Assembly (NCBI GenBank): GCA_945948185.1
Contig: CAMFAL010000012.1
Location: forward strand, 1 to 36,295
DNA length: 36,295 nucleotides
Source of the DNA: an uncultured Clostridia bacterium
GTDB lineage: Bacteria > Bacillota > Clostridia > Oscillospirales > Oscillospiraceae
Reading direction: 5' to 3'
Positions 24,490 through 31,203 of the stretch are shown one piece after another. The stretch's first letter is position 1, and the number at the start of each line of letters is the position of its first letter. The position numbers and the translations under genes were made by a program. Under the pieces are notes generated by a model that did no database searches, was not told the origin of the DNA, and saw only the letters and a list, made by a program, of their open reading frames with translations.

Positions 24490-24797
24490 ACGAACTTGAC
24501 AGCGGTGCCGTAGGCCACCACCTCGGCGGCGCCCTGCATCACGGAGGAGGAGGCGTACCGCATTCCCACCACGGCGTCGGCCCCCAGGGCCTCGGCGGCC
24601 TCCACCATCCGCTTGGTGGCGATGGCCCGGGCTTCGTTCAGCATCTCCGTATAGCCCACAATCTCGCCGCCCACCAGGGTCTTCATACCGGCCATGAAGT
24701 CACGGCCAAAGTTCTTGCTGTACACCACGGTCCCCTTTACCACATCCAGGGCCTGGAAGGCCTGACCGGGGATGGTTTCAATAGTTACGAGCTTCAT
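24486..24797 (-). CDS. YbjQ/UPF0145 family protein
   Basis: This is a 103-residue protein of the YbjQ (UPF0145, heavy-metal-binding domain) family, recognisable from KGTVVYSKNFGRDFMAGMKT, VGGEIVGYTEMLNEAR and ALGADAVVGMRYASSS. Known structures are pentameric rings; the biological role is unsettled. ATG 24797 follows GGAGG about 8 nt upstream, whereas a longer in-frame start at 24815 would precede that site. The start overlaps the end of the small membrane protein gene by 20 bp. Confidence 0.88.
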   Translation of the reverse strand: MKLVTIETIPGQAFQALDVVKGTVVYSKNFGRDFMAGMKTLVGGEIVGYTEMLNEARAIATKRMVEAAEALGADAVVGMRYASSSVMQGAAEVVAYGTAVKFV

Positions 24798-25041
24798 ATT
24801 CTTCTCCTCCTTCAATCTCTTTCAAACGGCTCCGCAGGCTGAAGGCCAGCGGCACCAGACAACACAGCTCCACAAGGGCCAGCACCAGCAGCACCGTGGA
24901 CAGTACCCCATCAGGGCGCCGTATCCATCGGATCAACAGCAGCATGACGGCGGTGAACACCAGCCATCCGCCGCTGACCAGGGCCGACAGAACGGCCTGC
25001 CGCCGGGCGGCCCGGATGAACTCAGTATTTTTTGACGGCAT
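24778..25041 (-). CDS. Small membrane protein with the same tail as the MerR protein
   Basis: This is an 87-residue protein with a short basic N-terminus, two transmembrane segments (about 18-38 and 47-67) and a charged tail ending RLKEIEGGEEYEARNY. The upstream MerR protein ends with the same arrangement: two helices and RLREIGKGDEDAVKKY. The two therefore look like paralogous membrane modules, one free and one fused to a DNA-binding domain. The genes overlap by 20 bp. It may associate with the MerR protein in the membrane. The function is unknown. Confidence 0.75.
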   Translation of the reverse strand: MPSKNTEFIRAARRQAVLSALVSGGWLVFTAVMLLLIRWIRRPDGVLSTVLLVLALVELCCLVPLAFSLRSRLKEIEGGEEYEARNY

Positions 25042-25672
25042 CTTCGTCCCCCTTGCCGATCTCCCGCAGCCGCTGCACCAGGGCGATCACCACGCCCAGA
25101 ATCACCACGCAGGGAATGGCGATGAACAGAACCAGCAGCGGCAGGGGCGGCGCCCCCGCCGGGTCCGCCTCAAAGGCCCATAAAAACAGCCAGATGAGTC
25201 CCGCCATCAGCACCGCCATGACCACGGCGGCGATCACCGGAGCCGCGTACCGGCGCTTCATATCCAGCTTCTGTTTGTCCATAAAGGTCGTTCCCTCCTG
25301 TTCCATCTGCTCCATCCGCTCCAGCAGGGCTTTGGCGTCCAGAGCGTCCAGCTTTTCGGCACAGTCCGTCAGCCCCGCGCAGAGCTGGGCGGCGGAGCGC
25401 AGGTTCTCCTGCTCCCGCTCCAGCGTCACCAGATGGCGGCGCATGCCGTCCCCCACGGTGCGGCTGCCGGTCTGCATCTGGCGAATCTCCTCCAGCGGGA
25501 AGCCCAGCTTCCGCAGCAGCTTGATGCGCCGCAGGGCGTCCACTTCGGCCTCTCCGTAATCCCGGTAGCCGTTCTCGCTGTTCCGCCGTGGGGTCAGGAG
25601 ACCCTCGCCCTCGTAAAAGCGGATGTTCTTCTTCGTGATGCCCACCAGGGCCTCCACCTCGTTGATCTTCAA
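25022..25672 (-). CDS. MerR-family regulator with C-terminal membrane anchor
   Basis: This is a 216-residue regulator. The N-terminal winged helix of the MerR family is clear (KINEVEALVGITKKNIRFYE, GYRDYGEAEVDALRRIKLLR), followed by a dimerisation coiled coil (about 75-135). Two transmembrane segments (about 140-160 and 170-195) and a charged tail replace the usual ligand domain. TTG 25672 is preferred because GAGGTGA sits 6 nt upstream and it gives the standard MKINEVE start; an in-frame GTG at 25681 lies within that site. The gene leads a five-gene overlapping operon behind a MerR-type promoter, so autoregulation is likely. The signal is probably sensed at the membrane, which is inference. 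Confidence 0.85.
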   Translation of the reverse strand: MKINEVEALVGITKKNIRFYEGEGLLTPRRNSENGYRDYGEAEVDALRRIKLLRKLGFPLEEIRQMQTGSRTVGDGMRRHLVTLEREQENLRSAAQLCAGLTDCAEKLDALDAKALLERMEQMEQEGTTFMDKQKLDMKRRYAAPVIAAVVMAVLMAGLIWLFLWAFEADPAGAPPLPLLVLFIAIPCVVILGVVIALVQRLREIGKGDEDAVKKY

Positions 25673-25696
25673 GCCGCTCACCTCGTTTCTGCTGTC

Positions 25697-25727
25697 AGCC
25701 TACACCTTCCAGAAGGGGGAAGGTCAA
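25697..25727 (-). promoter_or_regulatory. MerR-type promoter with 19-bp spacer and operator dyad
   Basis: On the minus strand TTGACC (25727-25722) and TAGGCT (25702-25697) are 19 bp apart, the overlong spacing typical of MerR-activated promoters. A perfect inverted repeat, ACCTTCC (25704-25710) and GGAAGGT (25718-25724), is centred in the spacer. Transcription would begin about 18 nt before the TTG start of the regulator. Confidence 0.8.
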
Positions 25728-25778
25728 GGGGTTTTTCAAAAAAATTTGGGGCGGGGGTGGGAAAGTCCCCCGGACCTG

Positions 25779-25787
25779 TGGTATGAT
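25779..25787 (+). promoter_or_regulatory. Extended -10 promoter of mutY
   Basis: TGG-TATGAT forms an extended -10 element with no good -35. Its expected start point, about 7 bp downstream, coincides with the A of the mutY ATG (25794). No ribosome binding site lies before that ATG. Confidence 0.5.
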
Positions 25788-25793
25788 GATACC

Positions 25794-26870
25794 ATGAATG
25801 ACTTGGATTTGACAACTGAAAAGCTCCCGGCGGCCTTCACGCCGCCGCTTTTGGCCTGGTACCGGGCCAACGCACGGGACCTGCCCTGGCGAAAGACAGC
25901 GGACCCCTACCGCGTCTGGGTGTCGGAGATCATGCTTCAGCAGACCCGTGTGGCGGCGGTTCTGGGCTATTATGCCCGGTTTCTGGAGGCCTTCCCCTCG
26001 GTGGAGGCTTTGGCAGACGCCCCGGAGGAGCGGCTCATGAAGCTGTGGGAGGGCCTAGGCTATTACAGCCGGGCCAGGAACCTCCAGAAGGCGGCGAAGG
26101 CCGTTGTGGAGCGGGGCGGCTTCCCGGACACCTATGAAGGCTTGATAGAGCTGCCCGGTATCGGGGACTATACCGCCAGCGCCATTGCCGCGGCGGCCTT
26201 CGGGCGGCGGGAGGCGGCGGTGGACGGCAACGTCCTGCGGGTGGTGACCCGCGTCACCGACTGCCGCGGCGATATCCTGGACCCCAAGACCAAAAAGGCT
26301 GTCCGGGACCAGGTGCAGGCCGTCATGCCCACCGCGGAGGCGGATATCCGCATCTTCTGTCAGGCTACCATGGAGCTGGGGGCTACGGTCTGCGTCCCGG
26401 GCGGCCCGCCCAAGTGCGATGTTTGCCCGGTGCGGGACCTGTGCCTGGGCCGCATCCGGGGTACGGCGGAGAGCCTCCCGGTGAAGAAGCCCAAAAAGGC
26501 CCGGAAGATGGAAGAAAAGACGGTCTTTCTCCTGCTGCGGGAGGGCCAGGCGGCCCTGCGGCGGCGGCCCGGAACGGGACTGCTGGCGGGCCTGTGGGAG
26601 TTCCCCAATGCGGAAGGGGCTTTGGACGAAGAAGCCGCCCCGGCCCAGGTGACCGCCTGGGGCCTGGAGCCGAAGCAGTGGAAAAACAAGCTGACGGCCA
26701 GGCACATCTTCACCCATGTGGAGTGGCACATGACGGGGTATACTCTGGAGGTGGCCGGAAACGGCCCGGAGGAATTCGAGTGGGTGGACCTGGACGGCCT
26801 GGAAGCCCACGCCGTTCCCTCGGCCTTTGCCAGGTATTACGCCGAGGCGAAAGAACTGATGAAAGGATAG
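25794..26870 (+). CDS. mutY: A/G-specific adenine glycosylase
   Basis: This base-excision repair enzyme removes adenine opposite 8-oxoguanine. It has 358 residues. It has WVSEIMLQQTRV with catalytic Glu 45, the helix-hairpin-helix LPGIGDYTASAI (120-131) and the catalytic Asp 144 in VDGNVLRV. The iron-sulfur cluster ligands are spaced C-X7-C-X2-C-X5-C (CVPGGPPKCDVCPVRDLC), one residue longer in the first gap than in E. coli. A C-terminal NUDIX-like 8-oxoG recognition domain follows (RRRPGTGLLAGLWEFPN). No Shine-Dalgarno precedes ATG 25794, and the promoter suggests a leaderless mRNA. The gene is divergent from the MerR operon. Confidence 0.94.
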   Translation: MNDLDLTTEKLPAAFTPPLLAWYRANARDLPWRKTADPYRVWVSEIMLQQTRVAAVLGYYARFLEAFPSVEALADAPEERLMKLWEGLGYYSRARNLQKAAKAVVERGGFPDTYEGLIELPGIGDYTASAIAAAAFGRREAAVDGNVLRVVTRVTDCRGDILDPKTKKAVRDQVQAVMPTAEADIRIFCQATMELGATVCVPGGPPKCDVCPVRDLCLGRIRGTAESLPVKKPKKARKMEEKTVFLLLREGQAALRRRPGTGLLAGLWEFPNAEGALDEEAAPAQVTAWGLEPKQWKNKLTARHIFTHVEWHMTGYTLEVAGNGPEEFEWVDLDGLEAHAVPSAFARYYAEAKELMKG

Positions 26871-26880
26871 GAGTGCGATC

Positions 26881-27123
26881 ATGGGATGGTTACTTGGCCT
26901 GCCGCTGGGCATCTTCCGGCTGCTGTTCGGACTTCTGATGCTGGCCCTGCGGCTGGCGCTGCCCATTGCCGTCCTCGTGGTGCTGGTGGTGCTGTACCGC
27001 CGGAAAACGGGCGCTCATACTGCGCGGCCCCGGCAGGAAAAGCCGAAGGAGCCGGAGTTTGACGGTCCGGTATACACCGTGGACTACGAGGAAGTGGACG
27101 AGGACGAGCATGGAACTTATTAA
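26881..27123 (+). CDS. Small single-span membrane protein
   Basis: This is an 80-residue protein of no recognised family. A long hydrophobic N-terminal stretch (about residues 3-38) is followed by a basic patch, then a Lys/Pro/Glu region and a very acidic tail (DYEEVDEDEHGTY). The ribosome site AGGAG lies about 8 nt before the ATG. It starts 10 bp after mutY and overlaps the next small gene by 14 bp. Hydrophobic character with correct start signals supports a real gene; the function is unknown. Confidence 0.65.
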   Translation: MGWLLGLPLGIFRLLFGLLMLALRLALPIAVLVVLVVLYRRKTGAHTARPRQEKPKEPEFDGPVYTVDYEEVDEDEHGTY

Positions 27124-27301
27124 TATTCTGCTGATTGCCCTGCTGTTGCTGCTGGTGCGGAAGCTGGCGTGGTGTCTCAGGTGGCTGTGGTGCTATTACC
27201 ATGGCCGGGAGACCCCGGCGCCCATTTCCTTTTTTCCCCGCCGCACCGGCGAGGCCTTTGAGGGCCACATCCGGCAGGCCCGGGATGACGAGGAGGACTG
27301 A
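27110..27301 (+). CDS. Small membrane-associated protein
   Basis: This is a 63-residue protein starting inside the end of the preceding gene. The N-terminal half is hydrophobic with Trp, Cys and Tyr (LLLVRKLAWCLRWLWCYY), and the C-terminal half is charged and ends DDEED. GAGGACGAG before the ATG is a weak ribosome site, so coupling to the upstream gene is likely. No family is recognised. Confidence 0.5.
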   Translation: MELINILLIALLLLLVRKLAWCLRWLWCYYHGRETPAPISFFPRRTGEAFEGHIRQARDDEED

Positions 27302-27304
27302 CCA

Positions 27305-27790
27305 ATGGCGTTCTGGAGGAAAAGCGAAGACCCCTGGGATATGGAGCCCAGGCCCGTGGGGACAGTAAGCCCCGTGACCCCGGACCGGGATGAGGAGCCG
27401 GAGACCCTGGCGGATTCCCTGAAAGCCTGGAACGAGGCCAGAAAAGAGAAGAAAGCCCGGCGGGAGGAACCGCTGCCGCCCATGACCTGCCCTTGGTGCG
27501 GGAAGGAGATGGAGACCGGCTACCTTATGGGAAACCGGGGCATCTGGTGGGCGCCGGGGCGTCCCGGCACCTGGGCCAAGTGGGTCAGCGCCGCGGCGGC
27601 GGAAGGCGCCGTACAGGTGGATACCGAAGGCGCTCTGTTCACCTATCAGACCGCTTGGGCCTGTCAAGGCTGCCGCAGGCTGGTGACGGACCTTCCGGAA
27701 CCGGCTCCGCACCTGATGGAGGGGGAACAGCGGGAGGCCGAGGAAAACGCGCAGGTCCGCCGGCAGGCGGAACAGGCAAAACAAGGATAA
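27305..27790 (+). CDS. Zinc-ribbon protein (DUF6487-like)
   Basis: This is a 161-residue soluble protein. A charged N-terminal half (about residues 1-58) precedes CPWCGKEMETGYLMGNRGIW, followed about 50 residues later by CQGC, giving a CxxC...CxxC zinc-ribbon pattern resembling the small DUF6487-type domain (recalled, not searched). The C-terminus is a Glu/Gln/Ala-rich helix. It lies 3 bp after the previous gene with a GGAGG-like site overlapping its start region. The function is unknown. Confidence 0.65.
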   Translation: MAFWRKSEDPWDMEPRPVGTVSPVTPDRDEEPETLADSLKAWNEARKEKKARREEPLPPMTCPWCGKEMETGYLMGNRGIWWAPGRPGTWAKWVSAAAAEGAVQVDTEGALFTYQTAWACQGCRRLVTDLPEPAPHLMEGEQREAEENAQVRRQAEQAKQG

Positions 27791-27808
27791 AGAGAGAGGA
27801 AAAAACCG

Positions 27809-28396
27809 ATGGCACAACTCTATTTCAAATACGGAGCCATGGGCTCCAGCAAAACCGCCAACGCCCTGATGGCCCGGTTCAACTATGAGGAGCGGGGCCA
27901 GCAGACCCTGCTGGTGAAGCCCCGGCTGGACACCCGGGACGGGGACCACATGGTGGTCTCCCGCATTGGGCTGAAATACCCCTGCATTTATTTTGACGAG
28001 CTGCAAACGCTCACCATCATGGAGCTACAGCAGAACGCCTGCATCATCGTGGACGAGGCCCAGTTTTTGACCAAGGAGGAGGTCATGTACCTGGTGTACA
28101 TCGTGGATGACCTGGGCATCCCCGTCATCTGCTACGGCCTGCGGGCGGACTTCAAGGGGGACCTGTTCCCCGGCAGCGAGGCCCTGCTGGTGATGGCGGA
28201 CAAGCTGGAAGAGGTCAAGACCATCTGCTGGTGCGGCAAGAAGGCCATGTTCAACGCCCGGTTCGACTCTACCGGCAAGGTCCTGAAGGAGGGCGAGCAG
28301 GTGGTGCTGGGCGCCAACGACCAGTACATCGGCCTGTGCCGCAAGCACTGGCGGGAGGGCAACCTTGGCCCGGACTTCGACGTGAGGGCGCTATGA
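27809..28396 (+). CDS. tdk: Thymidine kinase
   Basis: This type-II thymidine kinase phosphorylates thymidine with ATP in pyrimidine salvage. It has 195 residues. The P-loop is GAMGSSKTAN (residues 9-18), the Walker B-like segment is IIVDEAQFLTKEEV, and the lasso/zinc region includes CWCGKKAMFNAR and CRKHW. The substrate-site strand GLRADFKGDLFPGS is typical. AGAGAGG precedes the ATG. It overlaps the radical SAM gene by 4 bp. Confidence 0.95.
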   Translation: MAQLYFKYGAMGSSKTANALMARFNYEERGQQTLLVKPRLDTRDGDHMVVSRIGLKYPCIYFDELQTLTIMELQQNACIIVDEAQFLTKEEVMYLVYIVDDLGIPVICYGLRADFKGDLFPGSEALLVMADKLEEVKTICWCGKKAMFNARFDSTGKVLKEGEQVVLGANDQYIGLCRKHWREGNLGPDFDVRAL

Positions 28397-29265
28397 TCTG
28401 TACATGGTGCCCCCGGAACTGCGGGGCGGAACGAACAGAAACGAAACGCGGCGGCGTCTGCCGCCAGCCCAGCCTCCCGGTGGCGGCGAAGGCCATGCTG
28501 CACCAGTGGGAGGAGCCGTGTCTCGTGGGCGAGCACGGCGCGGGAACCGTGTTTTTCTCCGGGTGCAATCTCCGGTGCTGCTTCTGCCAGAACGGCCCCA
28601 TCTCCCAGGGGGAGGTGGGCAGGCCCATCACGGCGCAGCGGCTGCGGGAGATTTTTCGCGAGCTGATCGCCCAGGGGGCCGCCTGTCTGGACCTTGTCAC
28701 CCCCACCCACTTTACACCTGTGATTCTGGAAGCCCTGGGGGAGGACCCGTGGCCGGTGCCGGTGGTGTGGAACTGCGGCGGGTACGAAAAGCCGGACACG
28801 TTACGGCTGCTGGAGGGCAAGGTCCAGGTGTACCTGCCGGACCTGAAATACGCCCTGCCGGGCCCGGCGAAGCGGTATTCGGCGGCGGAGGACTACTTTG
28901 ACTGGGCCAGTCAGGCCATTCTGGAGATGTTCCGCCAGACGGGGCCGTACCAAATGGAAAACGGCCTGCTGACAAAAGGCGTCCTGATCCGGCACCTGAT
29001 CCTGCCGGGAGAACTGGAGAACACCCGGCGGGTCATCGACTGGGTGGCGGAGACCTTCAAGCCCGGGGACGTGCTGTTTTCTTTGATGAGCCAGTACACC
29101 CCCCAGCCGGGCGCCGCGGGCAACCTGGCCCGCCATGTGACGAAGGCGGAGTACCGGGCGGCGGTGCAGTACATGGAGAACTGCGGCATTACCGACGGCT
29201 ACACCCAGGAGCGGACCTCCGCCAGGGAGGAGTACACCCCGGACTTTGACCTGAGGGGGGTATGA
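28393..29265 (+). CDS. Radical SAM protein, PflA/PflX-like
   Basis: This is a 290-residue iron-sulfur enzyme. The radical SAM motif CNLRCCFC (C58, C62, C65) binds the 4Fe-4S cluster that cleaves S-adenosylmethionine. An extra N-terminal Cys set (C3, C6, C10, C23 in CTWCPRNCG and GGVC) marks the PflX-like branch that resembles pyruvate-formate lyase activating enzymes. Further conserved pieces are LHQWEEPCLVGEHGAGTVFF and VWNCGGYEKPDTL. The target protein or reaction is unknown. Start ATG 28393 overlaps the tdk stop. Confidence 0.88.
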   Translation: MICTWCPRNCGAERTETKRGGVCRQPSLPVAAKAMLHQWEEPCLVGEHGAGTVFFSGCNLRCCFCQNGPISQGEVGRPITAQRLREIFRELIAQGAACLDLVTPTHFTPVILEALGEDPWPVPVVWNCGGYEKPDTLRLLEGKVQVYLPDLKYALPGPAKRYSAAEDYFDWASQAILEMFRQTGPYQMENGLLTKGVLIRHLILPGELENTRRVIDWVAETFKPGDVLFSLMSQYTPQPGAAGNLARHVTKAEYRAAVQYMENCGITDGYTQERTSAREEYTPDFDLRGV

Positions 29266-29592
29266 CGGTGAAGGAAAAACGAAGAGACCTTTGGTTCTGG
29301 GCAGTGCTGGTGATCCTGCTGGCCGCAGTCCTGGGAACAATCATCTGGCTATTGTTTCCCCGGTCCCTGGCGGAGCTTGTGGATACCTCCGCTCCGGTGG
29401 AGCTGCGCATCCAACGGTATGACCGGGAGAGCGCGGAGCTGTCAGTTTGGAGGAGAACTGACCTGGTTCAAGCAAAGGGATGCGTCTGATCCGGAGGGCA
29501 AACGGGACCGTGTTCTGCTGCTGGATTACTGGGGAAGGACCTGGGGCGATGATCTCCGCCGGGAGCTGCTGGCTGCCTTGGAGCAGGCCTGA
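29262..29592 (+). pseudogene. Membrane-anchored small protein gene broken by a frameshift
   Basis: The first frame (29262-29489) encodes a basic N-terminus, one transmembrane segment (about residues 10-33) and a soluble start ending ...RESAELSV. After the TTT run at 29446-29448 the sensible sequence moves to the next frame (GGELTWFKQRDASDPEG ... LRRELLAALEQA, stop at 29592). Removing one T gives a continuous 109-residue protein (..ESAELSVGGELTW..). Either the gene is a recent pseudogene, or the base is a sequencing error, or slippage occurs. It overlaps the radical SAM gene by 4 bp. No family is recognised. Confidence 0.7.
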
Positions 29593-29636
29593 GTCCCCGA
29601 ATCGACAAAGACTGGGCAAAAATGCCAAAAAACCTG

Positions 29637-29665
29637 TTGCAATCACGGCGCAATTCATGTAACAT
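29637..29665 (+). promoter_or_regulatory. Probable promoter of the YegP gene
   Basis: TTGCAA (29637-29642) and TAACAT (29660-29665) are 17 bp apart, 37 bp before the start codon. The -10 matches only four of six consensus bases. Confidence 0.45.
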
Positions 29666-29701
29666 GGTGGCATCACCAATTACATACAGGAGGGACATGG
29701 C

Positions 29702-30070
29702 ATGGGTAAATTCGTGATTCGCAAGACCAATACGGGCATTAAGTTCGATCTGAAGGCCGGCAACGGCGAGGTCATCGCCACCTCTGAGGTCTATTCCTCC
29801 GAGGAGTCCTGCCGCACGGGCATTGCCAGCGTGCAGAAGAACGCGCCGGTGGCTGCCGTGGAGGATCAGACTGTTGAGGGCTTCGCCTCCGAAAAGCACC
29901 CCAAGTTCGAGATGTATACGGACAAGGCCGGCGAGTTCCGCTTCCGCCTGAAGGCCACCAACGGCCAGATCATCGCCGTCAGCGAGGGCTACAAGGCCAA
30001 GGCCGGCTGCGTCAACGGCATCGAGTCCGTGAAGAAGAACGCGCCGGACGCTCCTGTGGAGGAAGTGTGA
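29702..30070 (+). CDS. YegP family protein (tandem DUF1508)
   Basis: This is a 122-residue protein with two copies of the short DUF1508 fold. The first is KFVIRKTNTGIKFDLKAGNG ... YSSEESCRTGIASVQKNAP, the second KFEMYTDKAGEFRFRLKATN ... YKAKAGCVNGIESVKKNAP. Each repeat has the family's basic beta-hairpin and the GI-SV-KNAP end. The function is poorly known. ATG 29702 follows AGGAGGG by 7 nt. A small gene follows after 10 bp and both are closed by one terminator. Confidence 0.9.
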   Translation: MGKFVIRKTNTGIKFDLKAGNGEVIATSEVYSSEESCRTGIASVQKNAPVAAVEDQTVEGFASEKHPKFEMYTDKAGEFRFRLKATNGQIIAVSEGYKAKAGCVNGIESVKKNAPDAPVEEV

Positions 30071-30080
30071 GGGCCGGACT

Positions 30081-30302
30081 GTGACGGATATCAAGGAAAA
30101 GATCGAAGAACTGGCCGAAAAGATCATGAAGGACAGCGCCCTGCAGGCCCAGTTCAAAAAGGACCCCGTGAAGGCGGTGGAGAAGCTGCTGGGGGTGGAC
30201 CTGCCCGACGACGTGATCGACAAGGTGGTCAAGGGCGTGCAGGCCAAGGTCTCCGTGGACAAGGTCTCCGGCGCCGTGGACGCTCTGAAAAAACTGTTTT
30301 GA
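30081..30302 (+). CDS. Small leader-peptide-like helical protein
   Basis: This is a 73-residue, highly charged helical protein with a GTG start behind GAGGG (spacer about 7). The central part FKKDPVKAVEKLLGVDLPDD resembles the N-terminal leader domain of Nif11/nitrile-hydratase-type RiPP precursors, but there is no Cys/Ser/Thr-rich core or Gly-Gly cleavage site, and no modifying enzyme is beside it. Similar stand-alone small proteins occur in other Clostridia (recalled). It is co-transcribed with the YegP gene. The function is unknown. Confidence 0.7.
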   Translation: MTDIKEKIEELAEKIMKDSALQAQFKKDPVKAVEKLLGVDLPDDVIDKVVKGVQAKVSVDKVSGAVDALKKLF

Positions 30303-30310
30303 ATGCCGCG

Positions 30311-30340
30311 AAGCCGTATCCGGACCCCGGATACGGCTTT
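30311..30340 (+). terminator. Terminator-like hairpin after the YegP pair
   Basis: AAGCCGTATCCGG (30311-30323) pairs perfectly over 13 bp with CCGGATACGGCTT (30327-30339). Only a short T-run follows, so it may also work as an RNA end stabiliser. Confidence 0.75.
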
Positions 30341-30441
30341 GATGTTACGGCTCTTGATATTTCCGCAACGAAGCTGCCTTGTGAAATCACCGGGTTTTTC
30401 CCATCAGTCCAAAAGGGAAAAGGAGCGATAGCGTTTCTCCA

Positions 30442-30470
30442 TTGCCAAGCCCCGCCGGATACGGTATAAT
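30442..30470 (+). promoter_or_regulatory. Sigma-A promoter of the flavoprotein gene
   Basis: TTGCCA (30442-30447) and a perfect TATAAT (30465-30470) are 17 bp apart, 43 bp before the ATG. Confidence 0.8.
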
Positions 30471-30513
30471 GGTTCCTGAAAGATTCCCTATTACAGATCA
30501 GGAGGGTCCAATT

Positions 30514-31140
30514 ATGAAAATCGTCGCAATCAACGGCAGCCCCCGGAAGAACGGCAATCTGGCGCAGCTGCTGGAGGTGGTCCGCAAAGAGGTGGAGGCC
30601 GCCGGCGTGGAGTTTGAGGTGCTCCAGCCCGGCGCCAACGTCCGCCCCTGCATGGCCTGCTACAACTGCCTGGACACCGGCAGCCTCCGCTGCGTCATGA
30701 AGGACGACGGCGTCAACGATATCATTGCCGCCTGCTGCGAGGCCGACGGCATCCTGCTGGCTTCTCCCGTGTACCACGCGGGCATCGCCGGCAACATGAA
30801 GTGCGTGCTGGACCGCATGATGCTGGCCGCCGGCTGCGGCGTGAACCAGTTCCACCACAAGGTGGGCGGCGCCCTGTGCACCCTGCGCCGCAGCGGCGGC
30901 AGCGAGACCTACCACCAGCTGCTGGCCACCATGGACTGCATGGAGATGGTGCTGGTCACCGCCGACTACTGGGGCGCGGTCCACGGCGCCGAGCCAGGCG
31001 AGGCCCTGAGCGACACCGAGGGCGTGGACGTGGCCGCCCAGCTGGGCCGCAACATGGCCTGGATGGTGAAGGTCCTGGCGGAGAGCAAGGTGCCCGTGCC
31101 GGAGCGGGGCCACCGGGCCATGACCAACTTTATCCGCTGA
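30514..31140 (+). CDS. Iron-sulfur flavoprotein / NADPH-dependent FMN reductase family
   Basis: This is a 208-residue flavodoxin-fold protein. The FMN phosphate loop is AINGSPRKNGN (residues 5-15), and the second loop is LLASPVYHAGIAGNMK. A Cys cluster C-X2-C-X2-C-X7-C (CMACYNCLDTGSLRC) matches the spacing of iron-sulfur flavoproteins (Isf), which bind a 4Fe-4S cluster beside FMN and pass electrons in anaerobes. The ATG follows GGAGGG by 7 nt; an in-frame upstream ATG at 30442 lies inside the promoter and is rejected. The gene is monocistronic. The electron partner is unknown. Confidence 0.85.
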   Translation: MKIVAINGSPRKNGNLAQLLEVVRKEVEAAGVEFEVLQPGANVRPCMACYNCLDTGSLRCVMKDDGVNDIIAACCEADGILLASPVYHAGIAGNMKCVLDRMMLAAGCGVNQFHHKVGGALCTLRRSGGSETYHQLLATMDCMEMVLVTADYWGAVHGAEPGEALSDTEGVDVAAQLGRNMAWMVKVLAESKVPVPERGHRAMTNFIR

Positions 31141-31155
31141 TTTTTCCCGAAAGGC

Positions 31156-31184
31156 TGTCACCTTTTGACGCCCGGGAGCATCTA
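31156..31184 (+). promoter_or_regulatory. ECF-sigma-type promoter of the sigma/anti-sigma operon
   Basis: TGTCAC (31156-31161), then CTTTT, then CATCTA (31179-31184) after a 17-bp spacer. This is the same layout and spacing as GGAAAC-N17-CGTCTG at 17719-17747. It would serve autoregulation by the sigma factor downstream. An overlapping sigma-A-like pair (TTGACG 31165-31170, TATATG 31187-31192, 16 bp apart) is an alternative. Confidence 0.5.
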
Positions 31185-31189
31185 TCTAT

Positions 31190-31201
31190 ATGACCGGTCA
31201 T
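31190..31201. promoter_or_regulatory. 12-bp palindrome at the predicted sigma-operon start
   Basis: ATGACCGGTCAT is a perfect palindrome at the expected transcription start of the ECF promoter. It could be a protein-binding site; no regulator is identified. Confidence 0.3.
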
Positions 31202-31203
31202 TC

